Shown: positions 7,701-13,783, numbered from the stretch's first letter. The stretch: DNA of 17,144 bases from Coriobacteriales bacterium (GCA_024408695.1 JAKSUU010000001.1:1-17144), one strand, 5' to 3'. Translations and numbers: made by a program. Notes: generated by a model not told the origin, from the sequence alone.

Positions 7701-9467
7701 TCCTATTTTATCGTTTTTAATTGGGCCTATATTTAAAAATTCAAAGAAGGCGCCGTTCGTTTTGCTGCCGTCCAAAATCTTTAGAAACTCCAAAATAGCT
7801 TTTTCGTAAACAAACTTTTTATGTAGTTCGTTTTCTTTATCTTTTTCAACTGAGCAAGGTTTAAATAAATCTGTAAGTGAGTTTACATTTTGGTCTAAAT
7901 AACCGGCTTTTTTTAAAGGGCTAATTGGATCATAAGCAAAACGAATCATTTCTGGAAAACCAAAATATGGGTTTTCTTCTTCTGCAGGGTTATTGCCTTT
8001 TTTTTCTTCTAAACAATACTTTTTTTGAGTTTCAAAAAGCTGACTTTGATCAAAATAGCAAATAATGGTATCTTTATTAAATTCTTCGCTCATTAAAATA
8101 CGATATGGGGTTCCCGATAAATGAAGTTGGCATCTACTTTTAAGTTTAGAATTTTCAAGTGTTTCTAATGCCTTACCAAGCTCAACTGCATCCTCTTTTG
8201 TTGCTTTTTTATCAAAAAGATGCTCTTCTGCAGAGTCTTTAAGCTTAGCTCCATATTCCTTCGCGCGCGCACCAAAATGAGTTTCATCAACAATCAATAG
8301 GTCAATTTTATTGTTATTAAGATAGTAGAATAGTTCTTTGTGCTTGTCCTTAGCTTGATCGCCTTCAAGATCTTGCAGAGTTAAAAATAATGCAACCTTA
8401 TATTTGCCTTCAATGTCAATATCATCCTTATTATTCTTTTTTGCATCCTTTATTAAATCTTTAAATTTTTTTTGTTCCAAGGGCGTTTTTCCAAGAATTT
8501 CTTTAAATTCTCCGGTATTAAGGGTGCTGGCATCCATAAATTTATAGGACGCAAAATCCCAATGACCTTCTACTGCTTCTTTCCATGCATCTTTAACATC
8601 AGTTTTGGCAGAAACTATTACCACAAGCCTAGAATCTTTAATTGCTTCGGCACACCACAATGATGTATGCGTTTTTCCAAATCTCATAACAGCAAACATC
8701 AAAAGTTTTTTATAGCCTTTATCAAATGCTCCTTTAAATTTTTCAATTACCGTTTTTTGCTCGTCGCGCGGATTAAATTCTTCTGATCTTTTATAGTGCT
8801 TTTCTACTTGAGTGTTGACAAAAGGAAGGTAAAAATTGACATCTGAATCTTCGCTACCAACCTTAAGACTTTTTATTTTTTTTAAGGCAGTTTTTACATC
8901 CTCTAATTTGCAACCTTTAAAAAATTCGTCAGTATAAACAACGCCCTTTTTTTCAAGACGTTTTATGTGGCCATCTTTATTTATGTCATTTTCATCGACT
9001 AATTTATCGTGAACCGGATAATCTAAAAAATACACATAATTATACTTACTATACTTATCCGGATAATTTTGACAACGAACATTAAATTCTTCAATCTGCT
9101 TCTTGTATTTTTCTTTACTTTCAAGACCTTCTAATAAGCTATTGATTTTTTCTATAGACACATCTACTGTTGCATCCTCAAAATATATATTGTCAACATT
9201 AATTTTTTCATCTTTATTTTTCCACTCTTGCACACGCACCTTAGGGTGTCTTGAGGTAAAACCAACCTTTAAAGCATTTCCATCTTTTACGGTCGGGGTA
9301 TTAAATACATATATAGATGGTTTTATATACCCGTGAACGACTTCCAATACACTTTGCGCATCATATTCATAATTATCATCTAAGGTTTTGTTTTCTTGAA
9401 AAGCTAGGCTATGTACTTTGTTGCTTTCAGTTAATTTATTGTTTTTTGAAATCTTTTCTTTTTTCAT
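4767..9467 (-). CDS. Single-chain restriction-modification enzyme: GIY-YIG-like nuclease, SF2 helicase, N6-adenine methyltransferase
   Basis: This 1566-residue protein looks like a Type ISP-style enzyme in size and order. Residues about 50-130 resemble the T5orf172/GIY-YIG nuclease fold (SIYVF at 51-55, ALKVGFTSR at 65-73, R78). Residues about 225-700 are a superfamily 2 helicase: MRFGKT at 261-266 (motif I), DETH at 394-397 (II), SGTP at 451-454 (III), LLTGVTIEQW at 661-670 (V) and QAIFR at 687-691 (VI). An acidic, Ser/Lys-rich linker covers about 838-885. Residues about 1000-1290 are a gamma-class N6-adenine methyltransferase with ITPVDSC (1004-1010), motif I KILDISGKIGEF (1043-1054) and catalytic NPPY at 1174-1177. 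The rest, to 1566, is the likely target-recognition region. The start overlaps the preceding gene's stop (ATGA). Expected role: sequence-specific methylation plus ATP-driven translocation and cleavage of unmodified DNA. The helicase and methyltransferase are clear; the nuclease call is weaker. Confidence 0.82.
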   Translation of the reverse strand: MKKEKISKNNKLTESNKVHSLAFQENKTLDDNYEYDAQSVLEVVHGYIKPSIYVFNTPTVKDGNALKVGFTSRHPKVRVQEWKNKDEKINVDNIYFEDATVDVSIEKINSLLEGLESKEKYKKQIEEFNVRCQNYPDKYSKYNYVYFLDYPVHDKLVDENDINKDGHIKRLEKKGVVYTDEFFKGCKLEDVKTALKKIKSLKVGSEDSDVNFYLPFVNTQVEKHYKRSEEFNPRDEQKTVIEKFKGAFDKGYKKLLMFAVMRFGKTHTSLWCAEAIKDSRLVVIVSAKTDVKDAWKEAVEGHWDFASYKFMDASTLNTGEFKEILGKTPLEQKKFKDLIKDAKKNNKDDIDIEGKYKVALFLTLQDLEGDQAKDKHKELFYYLNNNKIDLLIVDETHFGARAKEYGAKLKDSAEEHLFDKKATKEDAVELGKALETLENSKLKSRCQLHLSGTPYRILMSEEFNKDTIICYFDQSQLFETQKKYCLEEKKGNNPAEEENPYFGFPEMIRFAYDPISPLKKAGYLDQNVNSLTDLFKPCSVEKDKENELHKKFVYEKAILEFLKILDGSKTNGAFFEFLNIGPIKNDKIGNHIVFVLPRVSSCDALYKLIEDHIEELPNLNNYQKFLITSHDKTKSITKYKHELIKCSLNHEKTLSFTSQKLLTGVTIEQWDTMIFAKDCSSIEEYDQAIFRLQSSYIITNPSLSSLASGPKGHKECLKPQTILIDLKPNRMFHLDVIRADNQFSGHSLSVDKSKKSPNEILNQYYSDVNTIVIGEKRAEKIECYADASKHVEDFRKEQGLIQTAKEIPVFEGFYENGQIRNMIECMSPLDSKKGFNFSMDEQYAEEDEDYDQENEQQDSSSSVGDKEDHLEEDSSDKKKKQPSKEDLFLAFYMRLLLFAYLSPSKVESFDNLIKACDADSNERYDDNLRICKNLGIKPSLLKPFLTIDRKEQTPQEINFRLIFEHSLNDINNIKEGRSETSLDIANKSYLVFDKLKKISDAEVITPVDSCKKLFKLAFYEHKQVQEEPKIKRKIIDALVNGEKILDISGKIGEFAYVYRDFIKDWCDSNTKWCKTHGVKSYKDFPNYADAFYTIPSSGVGFEFTLKAYEECGLNCAHIAKNFTSYDIAKKCDEDKKNGCENVIKALLSNDDYSQIKLDAYGEDKKVKFAAVVGNPPYQIQKGGTKNFPIWPQFLKIGWGIAEHSCCFIHPADWVVPTKQACNKRDNILDNKLKNFEYYGDSKLIFEKNDAIDGGVVISYFEKDFEGDVSYNSYFKGRDGIKSYSGTYKKDDVFVANEYEAEVYKKFVKKFIKNVSMDDYFNELLDNRSKATNSILQRVAGNIGSLNGQEFGFDKSKDTDKLKDSKDGLNKAREIWANKGSGKGTKSHWYYIEEKYLNKKANYYEEISNSRKVMLDKKGHSLLAGRNNVINNNPVICNENRIAVGNVVYVLPPEKYKNSKESTHCALIKSYFMTKTIRFVLSLRQKKLVVRGFELVPDYTLFLEKPASVKPKLKDINDKIKKSNKAIQLDKFTDEYFYTCFSFSKKLIDYIEASVTEKIADAKDNDN

Positions 9468-10456
9468 AAAACCTCATTTATATTTGTTGAATTTGTATAC
9501 AAACTTAAAAATGTAATTGTATCATTTTTTTCCCAATCCATAATCTGGCAATATACACCATTGTGAAGCGAAGGAATGTGTTTAGCGCAACCCACACATA
9601 CTTCTTTACTTGTTTTTTCTCCAAATATTGTTTGGACTTTTTTTGTGTGTTTACAGCTAAAAGGAACAACAAAACGCAAACCATCCATTTGCCAAAGGTT
9701 CCATGAAATAATCGTGGCGATTTCTATACACTTATCTAAACTAGGCTGAACTTGAAATCTATCCATATAATAATCTAGGAAAGTTATAAACATGTTTTCT
9801 CTTGCAAGCAATAAATTATCGCCTTGAATTTCGTAAGCATAACATGCTTTGTATGCTTCGAGAGCATATTTAAACCACAAATTGGAAGAACAGTTTTCGT
9901 TAATAATACGCAACTTTCTATCTAATATACCAATTCTATTTTTTAATTCAATGGCTTTTCCGCTAAGAGCATCATAGCGAGAAACTAAATATGGAGCCTC
10001 GCCACAACATACTTCTAGCCGAAGGTCTTTTACATAATTTTGCCAACTTTTTCCTTTGTAAAAAATGACCGCATTATTATTGGTCTGCCAAGATTTTTCA
10101 CATTCTTTATTAAACGGACCGCTTGAATCTATCCAGTTTTGATCAAGCTTATTATTTTGCACATTGCAAAGCCAAGCAGGAGTAAAAACCTCTCCTTTAG
10201 TTACCATTCTTTTTTTTTGAATATGCTTTGGCTTTAAATTACGTGGTTGAATTAATTTGCGGTGTTCAGTGATTGCTTTTAGGGTCATTGGGCTTTCTGG
10301 TAAATATGAAGAAGACAAATCAAGATAGTTATCACTTCCCCATAAAATATTTTCGTTTGTGGTTCTATCTAAAAGTAAAATTTCTAAAACACCTGGAAAT
10401 TCATCGATAACTTTGTATTCTAATAAATCTATATGGTTCATTATGTCCATAGTCAA
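9464..10456 (-). CDS. Methyltransferase-like partner subunit (restriction 'subunit M' family)
   Basis: This protein of about 330 residues resembles proteins usually named restriction endonuclease subunit M. Visible motifs: KGEVFTPAWLCN at 87-98, like methyltransferase motif X; LEVCCGEAPYLVSRYD at 147-162, like motif I of an AdoMet site; IQGDNLLLAREN at 210-221, like the acidic motif after it; and WNLWQMDGL at 252-260. No NPPY or DPPY catalytic motif is visible, so it may bind AdoMet or DNA without catalysing methylation. C268, H270, C287 and C290 could hold a zinc ion. Its stop overlaps the large gene's start by 4 bp, so the two are co-translated and probably form one complex. The longest reading starts at TTG (10456); ATG at 10441, giving MNHIDLLEY, is at least as likely. 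No clear ribosome site precedes either. Confidence 0.72.
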   Translation of the reverse strand: MTMDIMNHIDLLEYKVIDEFPGVLEILLLDRTTNENILWGSDNYLDLSSSYLPESPMTLKAITEHRKLIQPRNLKPKHIQKKRMVTKGEVFTPAWLCNVQNNKLDQNWIDSSGPFNKECEKSWQTNNNAVIFYKGKSWQNYVKDLRLEVCCGEAPYLVSRYDALSGKAIELKNRIGILDRKLRIINENCSSNLWFKYALEAYKACYAYEIQGDNLLLARENMFITFLDYYMDRFQVQPSLDKCIEIATIISWNLWQMDGLRFVVPFSCKHTKKVQTIFGEKTSKEVCVGCAKHIPSLHNGVYCQIMDWEKNDTITFLSLYTNSTNINEVL

Positions 10457-10478
10457 TAAAAGAGAAAATGTTTTTATT

Positions 10479-10484
10479 ATTATA
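10479..10484 (-). promoter_or_regulatory. Weak -10 box for the restriction-modification operon
   Basis: On the minus strand a TATAAT lies 22 bp before the longest start of the methyltransferase-like gene. No good -35 box stands at 16-18 bp; the region is T-rich with only CACTTT or TCACTT. A very short leader and the missing Shine-Dalgarno sequence suggest low or regulated expression. Confidence 0.35.
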
Positions 10485-10564
10485 CAATTACAAATAGAAA
10501 AAAGTGAAACTAGCGTAGTTTGAAAAATCGCAACGATAGAGCGTAAATATTTATATTCTATAAG

Positions 10565-10592
10565 GCTGAGCGCTGAAAAACTCAGCTTTTTT
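10565..10592 (+). terminator. Orphan intrinsic terminator on the plus strand
   Basis: GCTGAG (10565-10570) and CTCAGC (10581-10586) form a 6-bp stem directly followed by six T. It is directional for plus-strand transcription, yet no plus-strand gene lies upstream: the neighbouring genes are on the minus strand. The space between the restriction genes and the J-domain gene (10457-10724) also holds a perfect small hairpin, AAACTA-GCG-TAGTTT, at 10507-10521. A short non-coding transcript ending here is possible. Confidence 0.6.
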
Positions 10593-10666
10593 CTCTAGAT
10601 GGATGCACTTTTATAGTCCAAAAATTTGGTCTGTATGGAAGATAAATTAACTGCGTGGTTCATCAC

Positions 10667-10695
10667 TTGTCAAATTGTATGGTTCTTTATATAAT
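10667..10695 (+). promoter_or_regulatory. Strong promoter for the J-domain/HIRAN/Sel1 genes
   Basis: TTGTCA at 10667-10672 (5 of 6 consensus bases) and a perfect TATAAT at 10690-10695 are separated by 17 bp. The predicted start near 10702 leaves a 23-nt leader. The ribosome site before ATG at 10725 is only a weak GAAAGAAAA. Confidence 0.75.
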
Positions 10696-10724
10696 TAATG
10701 TATCTAGTGTAGAAAGAAAATTTT

Positions 10725-11513
10725 ATGGATAAAACAGAGCTAAAAAAACAAGTTGTTGAACTTCGTAACCAAATTTTAGAAAGGGTTCAAGAATACGATT
10801 TTCGAGATACTCACGATCGCATGATTTTAAATGCTGAATACCAAATAAAAATTGGTGTTTACGAAGTAGAGCTACTAAAAGCGCAACTAAACGCCATGCG
10901 ACAAAAGAAAAAATACCAATTAATACAAGCAGCTATAAACCGTGAAGAAAAAATTGATGTAAACGGCATTGACCAGAGTTTAGACAATGAGCTCGACATA
11001 TGGATCAAAAAAGTAAAAGATGGTATTAACCTTCATAAAGCAGCCGTAGCATGTCGCAGCGATTTAACTGCAGCAAAACCAGCAGATGTAAAAGAATGTA
11101 AACGCTTGTATAGAATAATTGCAAAACGCCTTCACCCAGATATTTGTGCTATTTTAGGGGAAGACGCACGTGAATATTTTGAACAAGCTAAAAATGCATA
11201 CGCCATGCTAAACTTAGAAATTTTACAATCAATAGAAATTGCTACACGCGATTTAGAAAAACCAGAAAATCTTGATGAAATGGATGAAAATGCACTTTGT
11301 CTCGAAGTTGAACTTGCAAGTGCCCAACTTAATATTCAACGCGAGAAATTAAAAAAACTTAATGCTCAAGAGCCATTTTGTTATGAAGACATAATGAAAG
11401 ATCCTGCTAAACTTAATAGAAAAACGGCCCCTATTAAAGAAGAAACCGCCAAACAGCAAGAAATCTACGAAACTTATTTTAAAAAAACACAAGACTTATT
11501 AAAGGATAAATAA
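10725..11513 (+). CDS. J-domain protein with coiled-coil flanks
   Basis: This 262-residue soluble protein has a DnaJ-like domain at about 122-165. The sequence ECKRLYRIIAKRLHPD ends in the diagnostic HPD at 137-139 and is followed by the helix REYFEQAKNAYAML, as in helices II to IV of a J domain. Unlike DnaJ, the domain is central: residues 1-110 are charged and helical, probably coiled coil, and residues 185-262 are again helical and charged. There is no Gly/Phe-rich or zinc-finger region. It would be expected to stimulate a DnaK/Hsp70 ATPase and to bring it to a particular partner; the partner is unknown. Its stop overlaps the HIRAN gene start by one base (TAATG), so the two products are probably made together. 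The J-domain call is firm; the role is not. Confidence 0.8.
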   Translation: MDKTELKKQVVELRNQILERVQEYDFRDTHDRMILNAEYQIKIGVYEVELLKAQLNAMRQKKKYQLIQAAINREEKIDVNGIDQSLDNELDIWIKKVKDGINLHKAAVACRSDLTAAKPADVKECKRLYRIIAKRLHPDICAILGEDAREYFEQAKNAYAMLNLEILQSIEIATRDLEKPENLDEMDENALCLEVELASAQLNIQREKLKKLNAQEPFCYEDIMKDPAKLNRKTAPIKEETAKQQEIYETYFKKTQDLLKDK

Positions 11514-11917
11514 TGGATAATGAATTGATAAAAACCGCTGGACAAGAAATTTCGCCAAGCGTTGCTGCATCACTCAATTTAGGGGTGGAAGCAAAACCAT
11601 TCTCAAATGAAATTGTTTTAGTAGAACACACGCGTGTTGTTGGCACAAAACATATTGAAAATATTGAAGATCTTATATTAAATTTAGCGCCAGGTGACAA
11701 ATTAAAATTAATTCGCGACACTAAAAATCTTTACAACAAATATAGCATTAAAATCACAAATCAAGACAGTGTAAAACTTGGGTTTGTATCGTGTAATAAA
11801 AATGAAATGCTTGCAAGTATGCTTGATGGCGGAAAAGAAATTTTTGCGCGAATACTCTCAATCAGCAAAATTGACGATTGGAACAAAATTGACATCGAGG
11901 TGATCTTGAACGACTAA
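11513..11917 (+). CDS. HIRAN-domain protein
   Basis: This small protein (134 residues) is mostly one HIRAN-type domain, about residues 26-130. Supporting features are the opening strand and VVGTKH near 43-48, the central LAPGDKLKLIRDTKNLYNKY with the 'N.Y' feature typical of HIRAN, then a strand and KLGFVSCNKNEMLASMLDGG, matching the 'lGylp....la.lld.G' part of the family. HIRAN domains in helicases such as HLTF bind 3' DNA ends, and stand-alone bacterial copies are often seen near DNA repair or mobile functions. It is coupled to the J-domain gene by a TAATG overlap, implying the two act together. The residues before 26 are unassigned. No catalytic activity is evident. Confidence 0.78.
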   Translation: MDNELIKTAGQEISPSVAASLNLGVEAKPFSNEIVLVEHTRVVGTKHIENIEDLILNLAPGDKLKLIRDTKNLYNKYSIKITNQDSVKLGFVSCNKNEMLASMLDGGKEIFARILSISKIDDWNKIDIEVILND

Positions 11918-11924
11918 ATAAAAT

Positions 11925-11957
11925 TGGTACAAATAATACCTGATATATTTTGTACCA
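11925..11957. repeat. 33-bp hairpin repeat, copy 3
   Basis: TGGTACAAAT and ATTTTGTACCA end regions form the same hairpin as copies 1 and 2, here around AATACCTGATAT. It begins 7 bp after the HIRAN stop codon. The flank ATTTGCAGGTCA (11958-11969) matches the flank of copy 1 at 11 of 12 bases, although the two lie almost 11 kb apart. Confidence 0.7.
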
Positions 11958-11996
11958 ATTTGCAGGTCAAGGGCGAATAATAAGACCCCATAAAAT

Positions 11997-12001
11997 AGGA
12001 G
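11997..12001 (+). promoter_or_regulatory. Ribosome binding site deciding the Sel1 gene start
   Basis: AGGAG lies 5 bp before ATG at 12007. The reading frame is open upstream to a TTG at 11950, but that TTG is inside the hairpin repeat and has no ribosome site, so 12007 is chosen as start. Confidence 0.8.
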
Positions 12002-12006
12002 TAAAA

Positions 12007-12969
12007 ATGAAAAATTCTCAAGTATTTAAATACAGCGGAAAAATTATTAAAACACCAGATTTTTTAGTGCCATGGATTCCAGAAATAAAATTTATAGACC
12101 CAAAATTTGGTCTTCCTTTGTACTTAAATGGCCAAAAAATTGAAATGACTCAATACAACTCATCACAAGATGAATATGGTCAAGATGGTGCACGCACTGG
12201 TGGACAATTTTATACAGAAGCCATGCGTCACACAGATGAAAGTGAGCACGAACTTCGACTAAGCTGTTTTCAGGCAGCAGAAATTTTTTATCTGCAAGGT
12301 GCTTATTTTGGTACTAACTGGTGCTTTGAGGGGCTTGGATACATTTATAGCTACAATAGATGTGAAAGTCGCAATTTAATTCGCACAATCGATTATCTTA
12401 ATTGTATGTACAACAATTGGAAAGCTGGCAATTTAATGGAACATCTTTTACCATACGAGGCAAAGGCGCAATACATATATGATCAATTTAAGGCTGGTAA
12501 TATCTGTGTTGAACTAGCCGAAATCATGCAAGATGCTCCTAATCATTTTATAGATGTTGATCCTGAGAAAATAAAAGAAGATACAAATAAATGGGCATTT
12601 GCAGCTTATGAGTTTGCTGCTGGTTTAGGATACCCAGAAAGTTGCTATAAACTTGGCGACATGTATAAAAATGGTCGCGGTTGCGAACGCGACTACGACA
12701 AAGCTTTTCAACTTTATAAAAAGTCTTATGAAATTAGCAAATCGTATGAAGAGGTCCTTTGGGGAAGTGCAGCATTTAGGCTGGCTATGGCGTATGAAAA
12801 CGGCCAAGGATGCAAACAAAATTTTGCAAAAGCACTAGAATATTACGAAATTGCAAGCACAGGCCTAGAGATTGCAGTTGATTCGGGAGAATGGTTTTAT
12901 AAAAAAGTCCTTCGTGACGCACAAGAAGGCGTGTTACGTTGCAAACAAGAACTCGCTGGCAACTACTAA
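12007..12969 (+). CDS. Sel1-like repeat protein
   Basis: This soluble protein of 320 residues has at least two Sel1-type (TPR-like) helical repeats in its C-terminal half. One is at about 197-241 and contains GYPESCYKLGDMYKNGRG and the following DYDKAFQLYKKSYE; the second, at about 248-284, contains AAFRLAMAYENGQGCKQN and FAKALEYYEIAS. The LGxMYxxGxG pattern is typical. The first 190 residues are aromatic- and Cys-containing and probably include degenerate repeats (around 75-110), but I do not recognise a domain. No signal peptide or membrane segment is visible, so it should be cytoplasmic. Sel1 proteins act as scaffolds for protein contacts. It follows the J-domain and HIRAN genes after an 89-bp gap that holds a hairpin repeat and probably shares their promoter. 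Confidence 0.75.
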   Translation: MKNSQVFKYSGKIIKTPDFLVPWIPEIKFIDPKFGLPLYLNGQKIEMTQYNSSQDEYGQDGARTGGQFYTEAMRHTDESEHELRLSCFQAAEIFYLQGAYFGTNWCFEGLGYIYSYNRCESRNLIRTIDYLNCMYNNWKAGNLMEHLLPYEAKAQYIYDQFKAGNICVELAEIMQDAPNHFIDVDPEKIKEDTNKWAFAAYEFAAGLGYPESCYKLGDMYKNGRGCERDYDKAFQLYKKSYEISKSYEEVLWGSAAFRLAMAYENGQGCKQNFAKALEYYEIASTGLEIAVDSGEWFYKKVLRDAQEGVLRCKQELAGNY

Positions 12970-12986
12970 ACGTTAGAGACGGAGTG

Positions 12987-13106
12987 CAGCACTTGGGGAC
13001 GGTAACCTTAGTGTTGCAGCACTTGGGGAAGGCAACCTTAGTGTTGCAACACTTGGGGAAGGTAACCTTAGTGTTGCAACACTTGGGGACGGTAACCTTA
13101 GTGTTG
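12987..13106. repeat. Four tandem 30-bp palindrome-ended repeats
   Basis: Four units follow each other with an exact 30-bp period (12987, 13017, 13047, 13077) and no spacers. Each starts CA[A/G]CACTTGGGGA, continues [C/A]GG[T/C]AACC and ends TTAGTGTTG. The ends CAACACT and AGTGTTG are inverted repeats, so each unit can fold alone. The same unit, one base longer, occurs at 4670-4700 (same orientation) and 4725-4755 (opposite orientation). Absence of spacers rules out a CRISPR array. The array fills most of the 202-bp gap after the Sel1 gene. Confidence 0.9.
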
Positions 13107-13133
13107 CAAAAAAATCGCTGGTTATAATATAAT
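13104..13133 (+). promoter_or_regulatory. Candidate promoter using the end of the repeat array
   Basis: TATAAT occurs twice in overlap (13123-13128 and 13128-13133). For the second, TTGCAA at 13104-13109 stands 18 bp upstream and is formed by the last bases of the final 30-bp repeat. The first lacks a suitable -35 box. The next gene starts at 13172 with AAGGAG at 13161-13166. Confidence 0.5.
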
Positions 13134-13171
13134 CTTATATACTTATAAAGTACGCAATTCAAGGAGACACA

Positions 13172-13711
13172 ATGAACGACGAAGCTGAGATTTCACAGGA
13201 TGGCCAGCAAGTTAGTTTAGAAATGCCAGAAGTGCTAGAAAAAGTCCTTTTTTACTCAATAGAAGAAGCGCAAAATGCACTAAAAGAAAAAGATGGTTTT
13301 GAGCCTTTCAGTATTGTTGTTGAAAAAGATAACATGATTATTGAAAAATATCCTGGTGACACCCCTGAACAAATTCGCAATAATGCATATATGCAAATTA
13401 AAACCGCATCAGCTTTTGCTAATTACTATACCTTTTGTTATGATGGCTACCTTGACACCGAAGACCCAGAAACTGGCAAAAACAAGGTCATGGATGCAAT
13501 CATTGTTGAATGCGCAGAAAAAGGTATGAAAAACTCACACGCCATTTGTGTACTCTACGAAAAAATTAACGAAAAATATAAATTTGAAGAAGCAGCCTAT
13601 GTAGGGCCAGCCGAAATGTTTTTTGATAACACAAAAGAAGAAGTCGATGTTGATGAATTCAAAAAGTATCAAGAAAAATTCTTAAACGAAAGCAAAGAAA
13701 ATAAAGATTAG
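13172..13711 (+). CDS. Acidic conserved-looking protein of unknown function
   Basis: I do not recognise a named domain in this acidic protein of 179 residues. It has no signal peptide or membrane span and should be cytoplasmic. The most distinctive parts are IVVEKDNMIIEKYPGDTPEQ near 49-68 and the central FCYDGYLDTEDPETGKNKVMDAIIVECAEKG (about 88-118), which ends in a short helix and is followed by a strand-rich stretch with YVGPAEMFF at about 144-152. The ends are rich in Glu and Lys. It starts with a good ribosome site (AAGGAG, 5 bp before ATG). The queD gene follows after 72 bp, which contain an inverted repeat, so the two may be transcribed together or separately. The product is probably a real protein because of its length, ribosome site and even codon use. 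Confidence 0.75.
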   Translation: MNDEAEISQDGQQVSLEMPEVLEKVLFYSIEEAQNALKEKDGFEPFSIVVEKDNMIIEKYPGDTPEQIRNNAYMQIKTASAFANYYTFCYDGYLDTEDPETGKNKVMDAIIVECAEKGMKNSHAICVLYEKINEKYKFEEAAYVGPAEMFFDNTKEEVDVDEFKKYQEKFLNESKENKD

Positions 13712-13734
13712 GAGAAATTTGTTTCATATGTAAC

Positions 13735-13756
13735 ATTATTCTTTTTAAAGAATAAT
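13735..13756. promoter_or_regulatory. 10-bp perfect inverted repeat before queD
   Basis: ATTATTCTTT and AAAGAATAAT flank two bases (TT). With such a tight centre it is more likely a protein-binding site or a weak AT-rich hairpin than a terminator, since no T-tract follows. It lies 28 bp before the queD start, which itself lacks a recognisable ribosome site. Confidence 0.4.
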
Positions 13757-13783
13757 TCGCAAAATCGCAATAAAAACAAAAAT

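Noticed and set aside
6060-8010. Runs of eight T (A8 in the coding strand) in the large restriction gene as phase-variation tracts
   Set aside because: Eight-base runs are common in AT-rich Lys-rich genes, the frame is intact, and nothing shows length variation.
4767-9467. Frame-split or pseudogene state of the large restriction gene
   Set aside because: The frame is open for 1566 codons with all helicase and methyltransferase motifs in order; motif I is somewhat divergent but keeps Asp and two Gly.
11950-12006. Upstream TTG start for the Sel1 gene
   Set aside because: It lies inside the hairpin repeat and has no ribosome site, whereas ATG at 12007 has AGGAG at the right distance.
12987-13106. 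CRISPR array
   Set aside because: The 30-bp units follow each other directly with no unique spacers, and no cas gene is present.
12785-13162. Minus-strand ORF of 125 codons and a plus-strand ORF at 12939-13127 with 10-residue repeats
   Set aside because: They are open only because the 30-bp tandem repeat is a multiple of three and lacks stops; the rest overlaps the Sel1 gene and neither has a ribosome site.
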